DNA of 64,000 nucleotides from Nitrospina sp052156635 (GTDB lineage Bacteria; Nitrospinota; Nitrospinia; Nitrospinales; Nitrospinaceae). Shown here one piece after another: positions 16,500 to 24,762 of the stretch. Where the stretch lies: assembly GCF_052156635.1 (NCBI RefSeq), contig NZ_JBQKUO010000001.1:744001-808000 (forward strand), given 5' to 3'. Below the pieces are notes generated by a model, which searched no databases, had not been told where the DNA came from, and saw nothing but the letters and a program-made list of their open reading frames with translations. How positions within the stretch are numbered: the first letter of the stretch is position 1; each line of letters opens with the position of its first letter. The position numbers and the translations under genes are program-made.

Positions 16500-17600
16500 T
16501 TGAAACTGAATTTATCCATTCGCGAACAGACCGGGCAGATGTTGATTTCCGGGTTCGAGGGCACCCGCGTCACCCGCGAAACCGAGGACCTGATCCTCAA
16601 CCGTCACATCGGCGGATTGATCCTGTTCGACCGCAATTACGAGAACCCCCAGCAATTGCACGCGCTGACGCGGGACTTGCAACAGGTGGCGGCCGCGTCG
16701 TCCACCGGCCTGCCGCTGTTTGTTTCCGTGGACCAGGAAGGGGGCCGGGTGGCCCGCCTGAAAGCACCGTTCACGGAATTCCCCCCGGCGATCGGGCTGG
16801 ACCGCATACGGTCTGAAGACCTTGCCTATGAGTTCGGCCGGGCGCTCACCCGGGAGCTTTTTGATGTTGGCGTCAACATGGATTACGCCCCGGTGCTCGA
16901 TGTCCACACCAATGCCGACAACCCGGTGATTGGGGACCGTGCGTTCAGCGCAGACCCGCACTGGGCCGGAGTGCTGGCGGTGGCGTTCATGAATGGGTGC
17001 CGCGATTCCGGAGTTCTCCCCGTCGGCAAGCATTTTCCCGGCCACGGGGATACCCACCTCGATTCACATCACGACCTGCCGTGGGTGGAAAGGGATGAAA
17101 GCGGGCTGAACCAGGTGGAGCTGGCTCCCTTTGTCCACGCCGTTCAGCATGGACTGGAAGCGATCATGACCGCCCACGTCATGTATCCTGCGTGGGATGA
17201 AGCCCTGCCCGCCACGTTTTCGCCGCGTATCCTGCAGGAAATCCTTCGCGGCCAGTTGGGTTTCGAGGGAGTGATCATCTCCGACGACCTGGAGATGAAG
17301 GCCGTGGACCAGCACTTTTCATTCGACACCTTCGCCGAACGCGGGGTGGAAGCGGGGCTGGACGTGTTCCTGATCTGCCATCACCGCGACAAGGTGGAGG
17401 CCCTGCAAGACCAGCTGATTCGGGGAGTGGAAAGCGGCCGCATCGACCGCACCCGCATTGAGAGCTCCGTCGAGCGGCTGCTTAGAATGAAGGAAAAACT
17501 GAAACCGGCTCCCGAACAGCCGCCGGAACCGGCGGGCTGGACCTCCTACCATCAGCCCATTGCGGACCGCCTGCGACAGGCGGCCGAGTCCTCGGCTTGA
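16500..17600 (+). CDS. nagZ: Beta-N-acetylhexosaminidase NagZ (GH3)
   Basis: Cytoplasmic glycoside hydrolase family 3 enzyme that removes GlcNAc from peptidoglycan turnover products. The signature KHFPGHGDTHLDSHHDLP carries the acid/base His-Asp pair, and SDDLEMKA contains the nucleophile Asp. The RVTRETEDLILNRHIGGLILF start is typical. The proposed start is TTG at 16500 (MKLNLSIREQTGQ), ten bases after TAGGAG; another in-frame TTG lies at 16446. It is about 366 aa, slightly longer than E. coli NagZ. It stands alone, divergent from the ketosynthase. Confidence 0.9.
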   Translation: MKLNLSIREQTGQMLISGFEGTRVTRETEDLILNRHIGGLILFDRNYENPQQLHALTRDLQQVAAASSTGLPLFVSVDQEGGRVARLKAPFTEFPPAIGLDRIRSEDLAYEFGRALTRELFDVGVNMDYAPVLDVHTNADNPVIGDRAFSADPHWAGVLAVAFMNGCRDSGVLPVGKHFPGHGDTHLDSHHDLPWVERDESGLNQVELAPFVHAVQHGLEAIMTAHVMYPAWDEALPATFSPRILQEILRGQLGFEGVIISDDLEMKAVDQHFSFDTFAERGVEAGLDVFLICHHRDKVEALQDQLIRGVESGRIDRTRIESSVERLLRMKEKLKPAPEQPPEPAGWTSYHQPIADRLRQAAESSA

Positions 17601-18294
17601 ACCCGGGCTACAAAACCCTTAATTAATCATATCTTTGTATTCACTTACAGGCTTTGGCCGCTTTTTCGACCAGCCAATACTTATTGACTCGATACATATG
17701 TCTATTTAGGCAAAAAATTAACAAGCCCGGCAAAAAAAAATTCATATCGACAAGCCTAATATGGGGTCCGTTTTCTTCTTTCCCAAAAGTTGGGAAAAGG
17801 GATTATTTTTCAATATTTATGTGCCACCCCCTCGTTCAGGAACAACCCAAAATAAAAACCTGATTATTGAGAGCCTTAGAAAATAAGTTCAAAATCATAA
17901 ACATAGTATTTATACTATGCGCATAGTATTACCTATTACGCAAATGGTGTATTTGGAATACCGATAAACATATCCGACACCATCCATTCGGGATGCCAAA
18001 TAATACCTGGACCCACCCCTAATCTCCCGAAGTCCGGGGGTCTGTGGAGATATACGTTAAGCCCCGACTTTCAATGTTTTGATTGACGAAAATGCTGGAA
18101 TAGCTAGAGTAAGTATTAAGTTATTTTTTGATGCTGAGTTTACAGCTCGCTTAGGGGAAGCGAACCGAAAACCACGAGCATTCAGGTAAAGTTTATTTTC
18201 AATGAGAATAAAAGTGGATTTATTCCATAATGACACTTGGATTCCATGCATTTAGGTACCACTTTCTGTCTAACTAACAACCAAGTACACCAAT
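17601..18294. other. Low-GC intergenic region ahead of a CI-like repressor
   Basis: Nearly 700 bases of much lower GC than the flanking genes. It holds the palindromic site described separately, a short perfect hairpin TCGCTTAGGGGAAGCGA near 18147-18163, and several AT-rich runs. Open frames (17654-17863 on plus, 18057-18251 on minus) have no ribosome sites and no family resemblance. It could hold a long leader or a small RNA, or be remnant mobile DNA; nothing firm can be said. Confidence 0.45.
17888..17929 (+). promoter_or_regulatory. Promoter overlapped by palindromic operator-like half-sites
   Basis: CATAGTAT (17902-17909), TT, and ATACTATG (17912-17919) form a perfect 18-base palindrome. 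A third half-site CATAGTAT follows at 17922-17929, so adjacent half-sites start 10 bases apart. A possible plus-strand promoter, TTCAAA (17888-17893), 17 bases, TATACT (17911-17916), overlaps the palindrome. A repressor bound here would block that promoter. The nearby CI-like protein is the obvious candidate, though the site is about 370 bases from its start. Confidence 0.45.
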
Positions 18295-18711
18295 ATGCCG
18301 GAAAAAAAACATAAAGGTACCGCCAAACATCTGGGGTCACGCCTGCGTCAGTGGCGAAAAACCATCCCGATGAAATCTTACGAGCTGGCCAAGCTCATCA
18401 AAATATCCCAGGGGTCGTTGTCGGATATTGAAAACGAAAAATCCCTTCCGTCTGCCGACACTATTGCCAAGTTGTACCAGTTTTCCAACCTCAATATAGT
18501 CTGGCTGCTGACCGGGAAAGGCCCAATGACCCGCGATGAAACCGGTTTTGCTCAGGAGGAGGGAATGGTCAGCTCCATGCTGGAGCAGTATGGGGAAGAT
18601 CAAAAACTGCGCGAGGTGATTGAGAAGGTGGTCCGCATATACAAAAAGGGCGGGCTGGAAAAGCGGGCGCACCTGATCGGATTTGTCAACGGAGCCGACC
18701 CGGGGGAATGA
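18295..18711 (+). CDS. CI-like XRE-family transcriptional regulator
   Basis: A 138-aa protein. Residues ~10-70 form a phage-repressor type helix-turn-helix (LGSRLRQWRKTIPMKSYELA, then IKISQGSLSDIENEKSLPS). It is followed by NIVWLLTGKGPM, a pattern characteristic of bacteriophage CI repressor-type HTH domains. The C-terminal part is helical and charged, and no S24 peptidase domain is present, so LexA-like self-cleavage is unlikely. No clear Shine-Dalgarno sequence precedes the ATG. No integrase or phage genes are near. It ends 44 bases from the convergent GH57 gene. Confidence 0.8.
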   Translation: MPEKKHKGTAKHLGSRLRQWRKTIPMKSYELAKLIKISQGSLSDIENEKSLPSADTIAKLYQFSNLNIVWLLTGKGPMTRDETGFAQEEGMVSSMLEQYGEDQKLREVIEKVVRIYKKGGLEKRAHLIGFVNGADPGE

Positions 18712-18755
18712 GCCTCTGGCCCGAGGGATTCCACCTCAGGAAAAACCCCTTCAAT

Positions 18756-20921
18756 TCAAGGCATTTCTTTGCCTTCCACCCGCAATTTCAACTGCCACAC
18801 CGTTTCAACCTTCTCTCCCGCATTCAACTGTAAAGCATTCAAATTCAGCAGGCAGGAACCCTGGTAGGTGCGCTCAAAGCCTTCTTCCGACTGCGAAACG
18901 GTCTCGACCGGGTACCACCACCACCGGGCCTTCGCTTGACTTTCCAGTAACAAGGCAAATCCGAAAGCCTCGTCACGCAGGCCGAAACTCCCCGCCTTTT
19001 CCAATTCACCTTCACTGTTCATGCGCGGCCGTTCGGAGCCAAACCCGGGGGACACGTAATAGCGGTCCGGTGCATCGCCGGCCAGCAGTGTGAAGTTGAA
19101 CTCCTCGGCCCACAGCACCTTCAGTACCCGGTCTCCGGTGTTGGCAACCGTCACGGCAACCGTCATTTCCCCCCGGTCGGGTGAAAACACGTACCGCTTG
19201 TTCAAAATCACCGGATGAACCCCGGCGTCATCCACCACCCTTCCCTCCCGCTGGAGTTCCAGCTCGAGGGCGGCATGCGTTCCGTTTTCCATCTTCCGAA
19301 CCACCGTATACGGTTTCCCGACAAAATCTCCAAGCTCCCGGTAGCGGCTGGATTTCATTGCCTCCAACGTGGTATCGAGAGGCAGGAAGCGCTCCATGAA
19401 CGAATACCGTTCCTGCACATCGTAGAACAGGCGATCCTTCAGCCCGGCTTCCTTCACCCGCACCCGGTCATGGATGGATGCGGGTGCCGCCTCGTCCCCG
19501 GCGTGCGTCGCTTCCGCCGACTCCAGCCGCCGGTGATACGCTTCTTCCCGGCGCTTGAGCACGTTGCTGAGGTTGAAACACAGCGGACGGCAGTCCAGTT
19601 CGAACAACGCGCCGCCGCAGGCCGGGACGATGCCCGCGGTGAGGGCCCGGTTGGACACGATCACCTCTTCGTGCCCGTCATGGTTGTAGTCGAGCACGTC
19701 CACATTCAGTCCGCGATCGTTTCCATCCAGCAAATTGTCGGCGATGTTCTCCGCCGCAATGAGGTGGTTGTACAAGGCATGCCGCAAATAATTCAGGTAC
19801 AGTCCGCCGAACAGGCCGTGCCACTGGGCGCAGTTGCACTGGCCCCGGTACAGTTCCCGCAACGCGCCGCTTTCCTTCTGCTGTTCGGGGGTCAGGCGAT
19901 GCACCTTCCGGCTCACGTAGAGCATTTTCTTGTGCATGAGGTTGCTTTCCTCGTACTTGGTGAGGAAGTTGTCCCACTGCCCGCCTCTTAAAAACGTGCG
20001 ATAGCCGTCTTCATCCATCCCCCGCTCTTTCATTTGAGCCTTCAGGTCCTCGAAACGCGAGGCGGCGCGGTGCGGCAGGGCCCACTCCATCATCTCATCA
20101 TAGGATGCCATCGGCAGGTACACCCGTCCCACCGGCGGCGTGTTCTGGATGTAGTCGCCGAAGGTCACCGTCTCCAGCCAGTCGCGGTTCGCCTCCAGCG
20201 CGCCGAACAGGTTTTTCAAATACCCCTTTTCGTAAACCCATTCGTACGTTTCCGGCCAGCCGCCGAACTTCTCGCCGTCGTCGGCGTAGGTGACGGCGTC
20301 GAAACCGTTCTCATCGCGAAAACGTTTCAGATACTCGATGGTTTTCTCAGGCAGGTCGAAGGGAATGGAATAACGCAGGGTTTTGCTGATGGGAAATACC
20401 TTGAGCGCGTGTCCCTGGTTTTCTGTGATGTAGTGACCGGAGATCTGGTCTGTCTCCAGACCGGCGTAATAAAAATGCGTGTCGTCAAGCACCGTGTACT
20501 CGATGCCTGCCTGCGCAAGGAGGCTGGGTAGCGTCGGCGACCAGATGCGTTCGGCCAGCCACAGTCCGCGCGGCGCCTGGCCGAACTCGGTTTCGATGAA
20601 TTCGTTCATCATGCGGATCTGGCCGACGGCGTCTTCTTCCGGCAGGCTGGACAGGATGGGTTCGTAGAAACCCCCGCTCATGATTTCCAGGCGACCCGAC
20701 TGCGCCATGCCGCGCAGGCGCTTGAAAAAATCCGGGCGGTGCTTCTGCATCCATTCCAGAAGCGGCCCGGTGAAGTGCGCCGCCGTGCGCAGGTGCTCGA
20801 ACGGTTCCAGCACATCGAAATAGGGCCGGTAACTTTTCTCGAACAACTCCTCGAACACGTGGTCGAAGTTGCCCACAGGCTGGTGGTTGTGCACGCCAAA
20901 CAGCAGTTTCAGCTTTTGCAT
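18756..20921 (-). CDS. GH57 4-alpha-glucanotransferase / alpha-amylase
   Basis: Family 57 glycoside hydrolase acting on alpha-1,4 glucans (starch or glycogen) in the cytoplasm. The ATG at 20921 (MQKLKLLFGVHNHQPVGNF) is preferred over an upstream GTG. The nucleophile is E124 in GLWLAERIWSP and the acid/base is in the TYADDGEK segment (D214/D215), matching the positions known for the Thermococcus litoralis enzyme (E123, D214). The (beta/alpha)7 barrel is followed by DUF1925/DUF1926-type domains, including LGDFVGKPYTVVRKM and HPVILNKRYVFSPDRGEMTV. At 721 aa it is longer than the archaeal enzyme. It probably serves glycogen metabolism. Confidence 0.9.
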   Translation of the reverse strand: MQKLKLLFGVHNHQPVGNFDHVFEELFEKSYRPYFDVLEPFEHLRTAAHFTGPLLEWMQKHRPDFFKRLRGMAQSGRLEIMSGGFYEPILSSLPEEDAVGQIRMMNEFIETEFGQAPRGLWLAERIWSPTLPSLLAQAGIEYTVLDDTHFYYAGLETDQISGHYITENQGHALKVFPISKTLRYSIPFDLPEKTIEYLKRFRDENGFDAVTYADDGEKFGGWPETYEWVYEKGYLKNLFGALEANRDWLETVTFGDYIQNTPPVGRVYLPMASYDEMMEWALPHRAASRFEDLKAQMKERGMDEDGYRTFLRGGQWDNFLTKYEESNLMHKKMLYVSRKVHRLTPEQQKESGALRELYRGQCNCAQWHGLFGGLYLNYLRHALYNHLIAAENIADNLLDGNDRGLNVDVLDYNHDGHEEVIVSNRALTAGIVPACGGALFELDCRPLCFNLSNVLKRREEAYHRRLESAEATHAGDEAAPASIHDRVRVKEAGLKDRLFYDVQERYSFMERFLPLDTTLEAMKSSRYRELGDFVGKPYTVVRKMENGTHAALELELQREGRVVDDAGVHPVILNKRYVFSPDRGEMTVAVTVANTGDRVLKVLWAEEFNFTLLAGDAPDRYYVSPGFGSERPRMNSEGELEKAGSFGLRDEAFGFALLLESQAKARWWWYPVETVSQSEEGFERTYQGSCLLNLNALQLNAGEKVETVWQLKLRVEGKEMP

Positions 20922-21051
20922 GAAAACATCTTTTAAAAGGGGGATGATGAAGAGATCGACCCACACAGCTTAATTCAAAACCCGGCGGGGAAACACGAAA
21001 AATCTGTTTGAGGAAAGGGGAAGGGATCGGGCTGGAACGGCCCGGCCGAAA

Positions 21052-22803
21052 TCAGGTTTCTTCTTCCAGCGTCAAGGGCGCGTCGTCAAACAGGCGCAGG
21101 GTGTAGAGGTGGTAGTACAAACCTTCCTTTGCCATCAGTTCGGTGTGGGTGCCGACCTCCACCACGCGGCCTTTTTCCAGGACCACGATCTTGTCGGCGT
21201 TGTGCACGGTGCTCAACCGGTGCGCGATGATGAACGTCGTCCTGCCTTTCATCAGCTGCTCCAGCGCTTCGCTGATGAGGTGCTCCGACTGGGTGTCGAG
21301 CGACGAGGTCGCCTCGTCCAGCACGAGGATGCGCGGGTCTTTCAGCATGGCACGGGCGATGGCCACGCGCTGGCGTTCGCCACCGGAAAGCTTCACGCCT
21401 TTTTCGCCGACAATGGTGTCGTAACCCTTTTCCAGATTCCGGATGAAAGCTTCGGCATTGGCGGTTTTCGCGGCGCGTTGCAGCTCCTCTTCCGTCGCGT
21501 CGAGTTTGCCGTAAAGGATGTTTTCGCGCACGGTGCCGCCGAACAGGTGCGTTTCCTGCGGCACCAGCGCCACCTGTTTCAGATACGCCGTGAGGTCCAG
21601 CTCACGCACATCGTGCCCGTCCACGCGAATGGCGCCCTGGTTGACGTCGAAGAAACGGTGCAACAACTGGATGAGGGTGGACTTGCCCGCGCCGCTCGGA
21701 CCCACCAGCGCCACGCGCTCGCCCGGCTGGATGCGCAGGGTCACGTCCTCGATCACCGGCCGCTCCGGCGAGTATCCGAAGGTGACGTGATCGAATTCGA
21801 TCCGCCCGTCGATGCGCTCCAGCACCACCGGGTTCTCCGGTTGCTGGACGATCGGTTTCAGGTCCATGATCTCGTACACCCGGCGGATGGCGCCCAACGC
21901 CTCCTGGATCTGCGTGTACAGGCGGACGAAGGTGCCTATCGGCCCGGCAATGATGATGGCGTACAGGAAAAACGCCGCCAGTTCGCCCGGTGTGGTCGCA
22001 CCCAGCATCACCTGCCGGCCGCCGTACCACACCAGTGCGGTGGACACCAGGAACGTGAGAAACAGGATGAATGGACCGAACGCCGCCGAAATTTTCACTT
22101 TCTTCACTTCGGCGTCGAAGGCGTCCTCGATGCCCTCCTCGAACCGTTTCTGCTCGTACGGTTCGCGCGTGTAGGACTTGACCACCTTGATGGACGACAC
22201 CATCTCCTCGAGCACCACCGTCGCGTTGGCCAGCCGGTCCTGCACCTGTGCCGACAGGTCCTTGAGCCGCTTGCCAAACACCCGCGCAAACAGCATGAGC
22301 GGCGGCAAAATGAGCAGGATGAGCCCGGTCAGCTTCCAGTTCAGGTAAATGATGATGGCCAGCCCGCCGAGCAGGGTGATGGTCTGCCGGAAAACGGCGA
22401 CCGGAATAGTGACGAGGGCTTTCTGGATGACGGTGATGTCGTTGCCCATGCGAGACAGGATTTCACCCACCCGCCGGGAATGAAAAAACGACAGCGACAG
22501 CTTCTGGATGTGCGCGAAAAACTCCATGCGGAAGTCGGCGGTGATGCGGTTGCCGACAAAGCCCAGGATGTAGTTGGTGGTCACGCCGAAAACCATCTGG
22601 AACGTGATGATGACGACGAGGTCGAACGTCAGGCTGTTGAGCGCCTCCACATTGTTCTGCACCACCACGGCATTGATCATGTTGCGCACGATGAGCGGCA
22701 GGATCAGGGTGATGACCGAAGTCAGGGCCAGGCACAAAAAGGCCAGCACGATGTTTTTCGTGTAGGGCCTGGCATAATGCAGGATTTTGGAAAATTCTTT
22801 CAT
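21052..22803 (-). CDS. MsbA-type ABC transporter, fused permease and ATPase
   Basis: Inner-membrane half-transporter (583 aa) acting as a homodimer to export lipid, lipopolysaccharide core or drugs. The N-terminal ~320 residues form a six-helix ABC exporter domain (VLAFLCLALTSVITLILPLI and others). The ATPase domain has Walker A GPSGAGKST, Q-loop QETHLFGG, signature LSGGERQRVAIARAM, Walker B ILVLDEATSSLD and switch IAHRLST. Its MsbA-like character is supported by size and RRVGEILSRMGNDI. It stands alone, so the substrate is not indicated. Confidence 0.9.
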   Translation of the reverse strand: MKEFSKILHYARPYTKNIVLAFLCLALTSVITLILPLIVRNMINAVVVQNNVEALNSLTFDLVVIITFQMVFGVTTNYILGFVGNRITADFRMEFFAHIQKLSLSFFHSRRVGEILSRMGNDITVIQKALVTIPVAVFRQTITLLGGLAIIIYLNWKLTGLILLILPPLMLFARVFGKRLKDLSAQVQDRLANATVVLEEMVSSIKVVKSYTREPYEQKRFEEGIEDAFDAEVKKVKISAAFGPFILFLTFLVSTALVWYGGRQVMLGATTPGELAAFFLYAIIIAGPIGTFVRLYTQIQEALGAIRRVYEIMDLKPIVQQPENPVVLERIDGRIEFDHVTFGYSPERPVIEDVTLRIQPGERVALVGPSGAGKSTLIQLLHRFFDVNQGAIRVDGHDVRELDLTAYLKQVALVPQETHLFGGTVRENILYGKLDATEEELQRAAKTANAEAFIRNLEKGYDTIVGEKGVKLSGGERQRVAIARAMLKDPRILVLDEATSSLDTQSEHLISEALEQLMKGRTTFIIAHRLSTVHNADKIVVLEKGRVVEVGTHTELMAKEGLYYHLYTLRLFDDAPLTLEEET

Positions 22804-23148
22804 GAACCGGATATCACCCAGAAAAAGAGGGGTCTCCCCCGTTGGCTCTCTTTTCAGCAGGCTGTCGTTTGAAATCGCTCATCATACCGCCAAAGGCGCC
22901 CTCAATTCAACAAATCCCTGACTGGAGATTCAATAAAAATCACCCTGAAATCAATGGCTTTCATGGTGCACCCGGCCCCGTTTCGGAATCCCGCATTTTA
23001 TTGAAAAAAAATCAGGAACACCCCTCAAGTCGGAACCTGTTCCTGCCGTAGAGATGTACGGAACCAATGTATGGCCCCCCAAAAAGGAGCCTTAATTGAA
23101 GTTCCAAAGCACCATTTTAGAGCGAAATGAAATGTGAGGTGATGCAAC
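22804..23148. other. Divergent intergenic region upstream of the FlaG-like gene
   Basis: About 345 bases between the divergent ABC exporter and FlaG-like genes. A small palindrome GGAACCTGTTCC lies at about 23034-23045. No good sigma-28 or sigma-54 site was found, and no RNA gene is recognised. Confidence 0.35.
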
Positions 23149-23538
23149 ATGGCAGCAGAAGTCAATCCAACCGCGATTTCCAACCTGGTACCGGTCAAAC
23201 CGGCCTCCCAGTCTGCGACGGCCCGTCCTGCGGCGACAGCGCAGGCGTCCCAGGCTGCAAACCAGGTGGCATCCGGCAAACAGAATGCCAGGGGCGACAC
23301 CGTATCGCTTTCCACGCGCGGCTTGCGAGCCTCCGGAGCCAACCGGCCCGGATCGGAATCCGGCAACCCGTTTGCGCCGACCAAAGCGGTGCGCGACGTC
23401 ACGGAAGACCACCGGCTGGTGGTCAAGTTCGTGGACCCGGAAAGCAATGAAGTGGTCCGGCAGGTTCCCTCCGAAGATCACCTTCGTCTGAAACAGGCGA
23501 TGAGCGAGATCATCGAGGAACAGCGCGAGGACGGCTGA
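23149..23538 (+). CDS. FlaG-like protein
   Basis: A 129-aa protein with an N-terminal, alanine/proline/threonine-rich unstructured half (residues ~1-75). Its C-terminal domain, EDHRLVVKFVDPESNEVVRQ then VPSEDHLRLKQAM, matches the FlaG pattern (a beta hairpin with VDxxT/SxxVVRQVP and a closing helix). FlaG affects flagellar filament length in some bacteria. GAGGTGAT lies before the ATG. There are no flagellin or hook genes in this window, so the role here is uncertain. Confidence 0.65.
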   Translation: MAAEVNPTAISNLVPVKPASQSATARPAATAQASQAANQVASGKQNARGDTVSLSTRGLRASGANRPGSESGNPFAPTKAVRDVTEDHRLVVKFVDPESNEVVRQVPSEDHLRLKQAMSEIIEEQREDG

Positions 23539-23656
23539 TTTGCACGCCCTCCAGGCAATGGCAATCAGGCTGTCTTCAACAGGGGGGACTTTCACGCCCA
23601 TCGCACAGCCAGAATAAATACCCACCGGCACGGACACCGGTTTGTGGAGGGGATCG

Positions 23657-24217
23657 CTACCCGGCGACCGCTTCCATGAACCGGTTTTTTATTTCCTCTG
23701 GAGTGTGCGTTACCCGGCCCGTTCCGGGATCGAATCCCGGCTCCACCTTCACCAAAAGGAACGTGGGGCCTTCGGCGGCATACAGCTTTTCGTAGGCGGG
23801 CTTCAACTCTTCTTTCTTCGTCACGCGCAGGACCTGCGTGTAACCGGAACTCTTCGCCACTTCTTCCAGCCGGATCACATTGGAAAGGGACCGCTGTTTT
23901 CCGGTGGACTCGTACACCTCGTTGTCGATGCAGATGTGCAGGAGGTTTTTCGGCTGGGCGGCGGCGATCATCGCCAGGGTCCCCATCGCCATCAGCACGT
24001 TGCCGTCTCCGTCGAGGATGATCGTCTTTCGGTCGGGCCGCGCCATGGCCACACCCAGGCCGATGGAGGACGCCAGGCCCATCGACCCGATCATGTAAAA
24101 ATTGCCCTTGCGGTCGTCCACGTTGAAAAATTCGCGGCTGATGTACCCGTTGGCGCACACCACCGGTTCGTCCTTCAACAGGGGCGCGAGTTCCCGATAA
24201 ACCTCAATGCCTTTCAT
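23657..24217 (-). CDS. TPP-dependent decarboxylase, C-terminal (beta) subunit, sulfopyruvate/phosphonopyruvate type
   Basis: The 186-aa cofactor-binding half of a two-subunit thiamine-diphosphate decarboxylase. GDGN at residues 70-73 and DNEVYESTG at about 98-106 form the Mg-TPP motif, and MGLASSIGLGVAMARP precedes it. It resembles ComE (sulfopyruvate decarboxylase beta) and the C-terminal half of phosphonopyruvate decarboxylase. It overlaps the alpha gene by 14 bases, so translation is likely coupled. No PEP mutase is in the window, so phosphonate synthesis is not established. Confidence 0.8.
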   Translation of the reverse strand: MKGIEVYRELAPLLKDEPVVCANGYISREFFNVDDRKGNFYMIGSMGLASSIGLGVAMARPDRKTIILDGDGNVLMAMGTLAMIAAAQPKNLLHICIDNEVYESTGKQRSLSNVIRLEEVAKSSGYTQVLRVTKKEELKPAYEKLYAAEGPTFLLVKVEPGFDPGTGRVTHTPEEIKNRFMEAVAG

Positions 24218-24701
24218 CGAACATGCCTTTCTTGACCAGCAGGGTGTAGGGCAGGTGTTTGGCGTAGGCGTCTTCCGCCTGCGACAGCAGGGAATCGACG
24301 TTGTCCTCGCCGATCACCTCGTGCATCATGCCCGCCGTGTCCAGCAGTTTTTCATTCACGTCGCCCATGATGATGTGTTCCGGCGCGTCCTTGCCACCGC
24401 ACCCGCGCCAGCTCATGATCACCAGCACCGGCAGGTTGTAAATGAGGTTGAGTGAAGTGAAGGCATTCAGGCTGTAACCGAGGCCGGAGTTCTGCATGAG
24501 AAGCACCGGTTTTTTGCCGGCCATGAACGCACCCGCGCACAGGCCCACCGCCGCATCCTCCCGCACCGACGGAAAATACGATACGTCTTCGCGTGCTTCC
24601 AGGGCGGAGATGAGACCGGACAACAGCGAACACGGCACTCCGGTAAAGAAGTCGTACCCGCGCTCTCTTAATTTTTCAATAAAGGAATCGGATGCCAGCA
24701 T
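24204..24701 (-). CDS. TPP-dependent decarboxylase, N-terminal (alpha) subunit, sulfopyruvate/phosphonopyruvate type
   Basis: The 165-aa pyrimidine-binding half of the TPP enzyme. The activating glutamate is E48 in SVREDAAVGLCAGAFMAGKK, followed by QNSGLGYSLNAFTSLN and MSWRGCGGKDAPEH, segments characteristic of ComD and the phosphonopyruvate decarboxylase N-terminus. It would pair with the overlapping beta subunit to turn a 3-substituted pyruvate into the aldehyde. The ribosome site is weak, but the start matches the family N-terminus. It lies 61 bases after the epimerase gene on the same strand. Confidence 0.8.
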   Translation of the reverse strand: MLASDSFIEKLRERGYDFFTGVPCSLLSGLISALEAREDVSYFPSVREDAAVGLCAGAFMAGKKPVLLMQNSGLGYSLNAFTSLNLIYNLPVLVIMSWRGCGGKDAPEHIIMGDVNEKLLDTAGMMHEVIGEDNVDSLLSQAEDAYAKHLPYTLLVKKGMFDERH

Positions 24702-24762
24702 GTCGAGTGTGTGCGAAGGGTGATGGGGCTTGATGAGACGATGATCGAACGGGAGCCGACGC

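Noticed and set aside
17654..17863. Plus-strand frame of 69 codons in the low-GC region
   Set aside because: Contains Lys/Pro-rich random-looking sequence and no ribosome site.
18057..18251. Minus-strand frame of 64 codons in the low-GC region
   Set aside because: No ribosome site, no family resemblance, and no neighbour to support it.
22804..23148. Sigma-28 or sigma-54 promoter for the FlaG-like gene
   Set aside because: No sequence matched the GCCGATAA or TGGC...TTGC patterns well.
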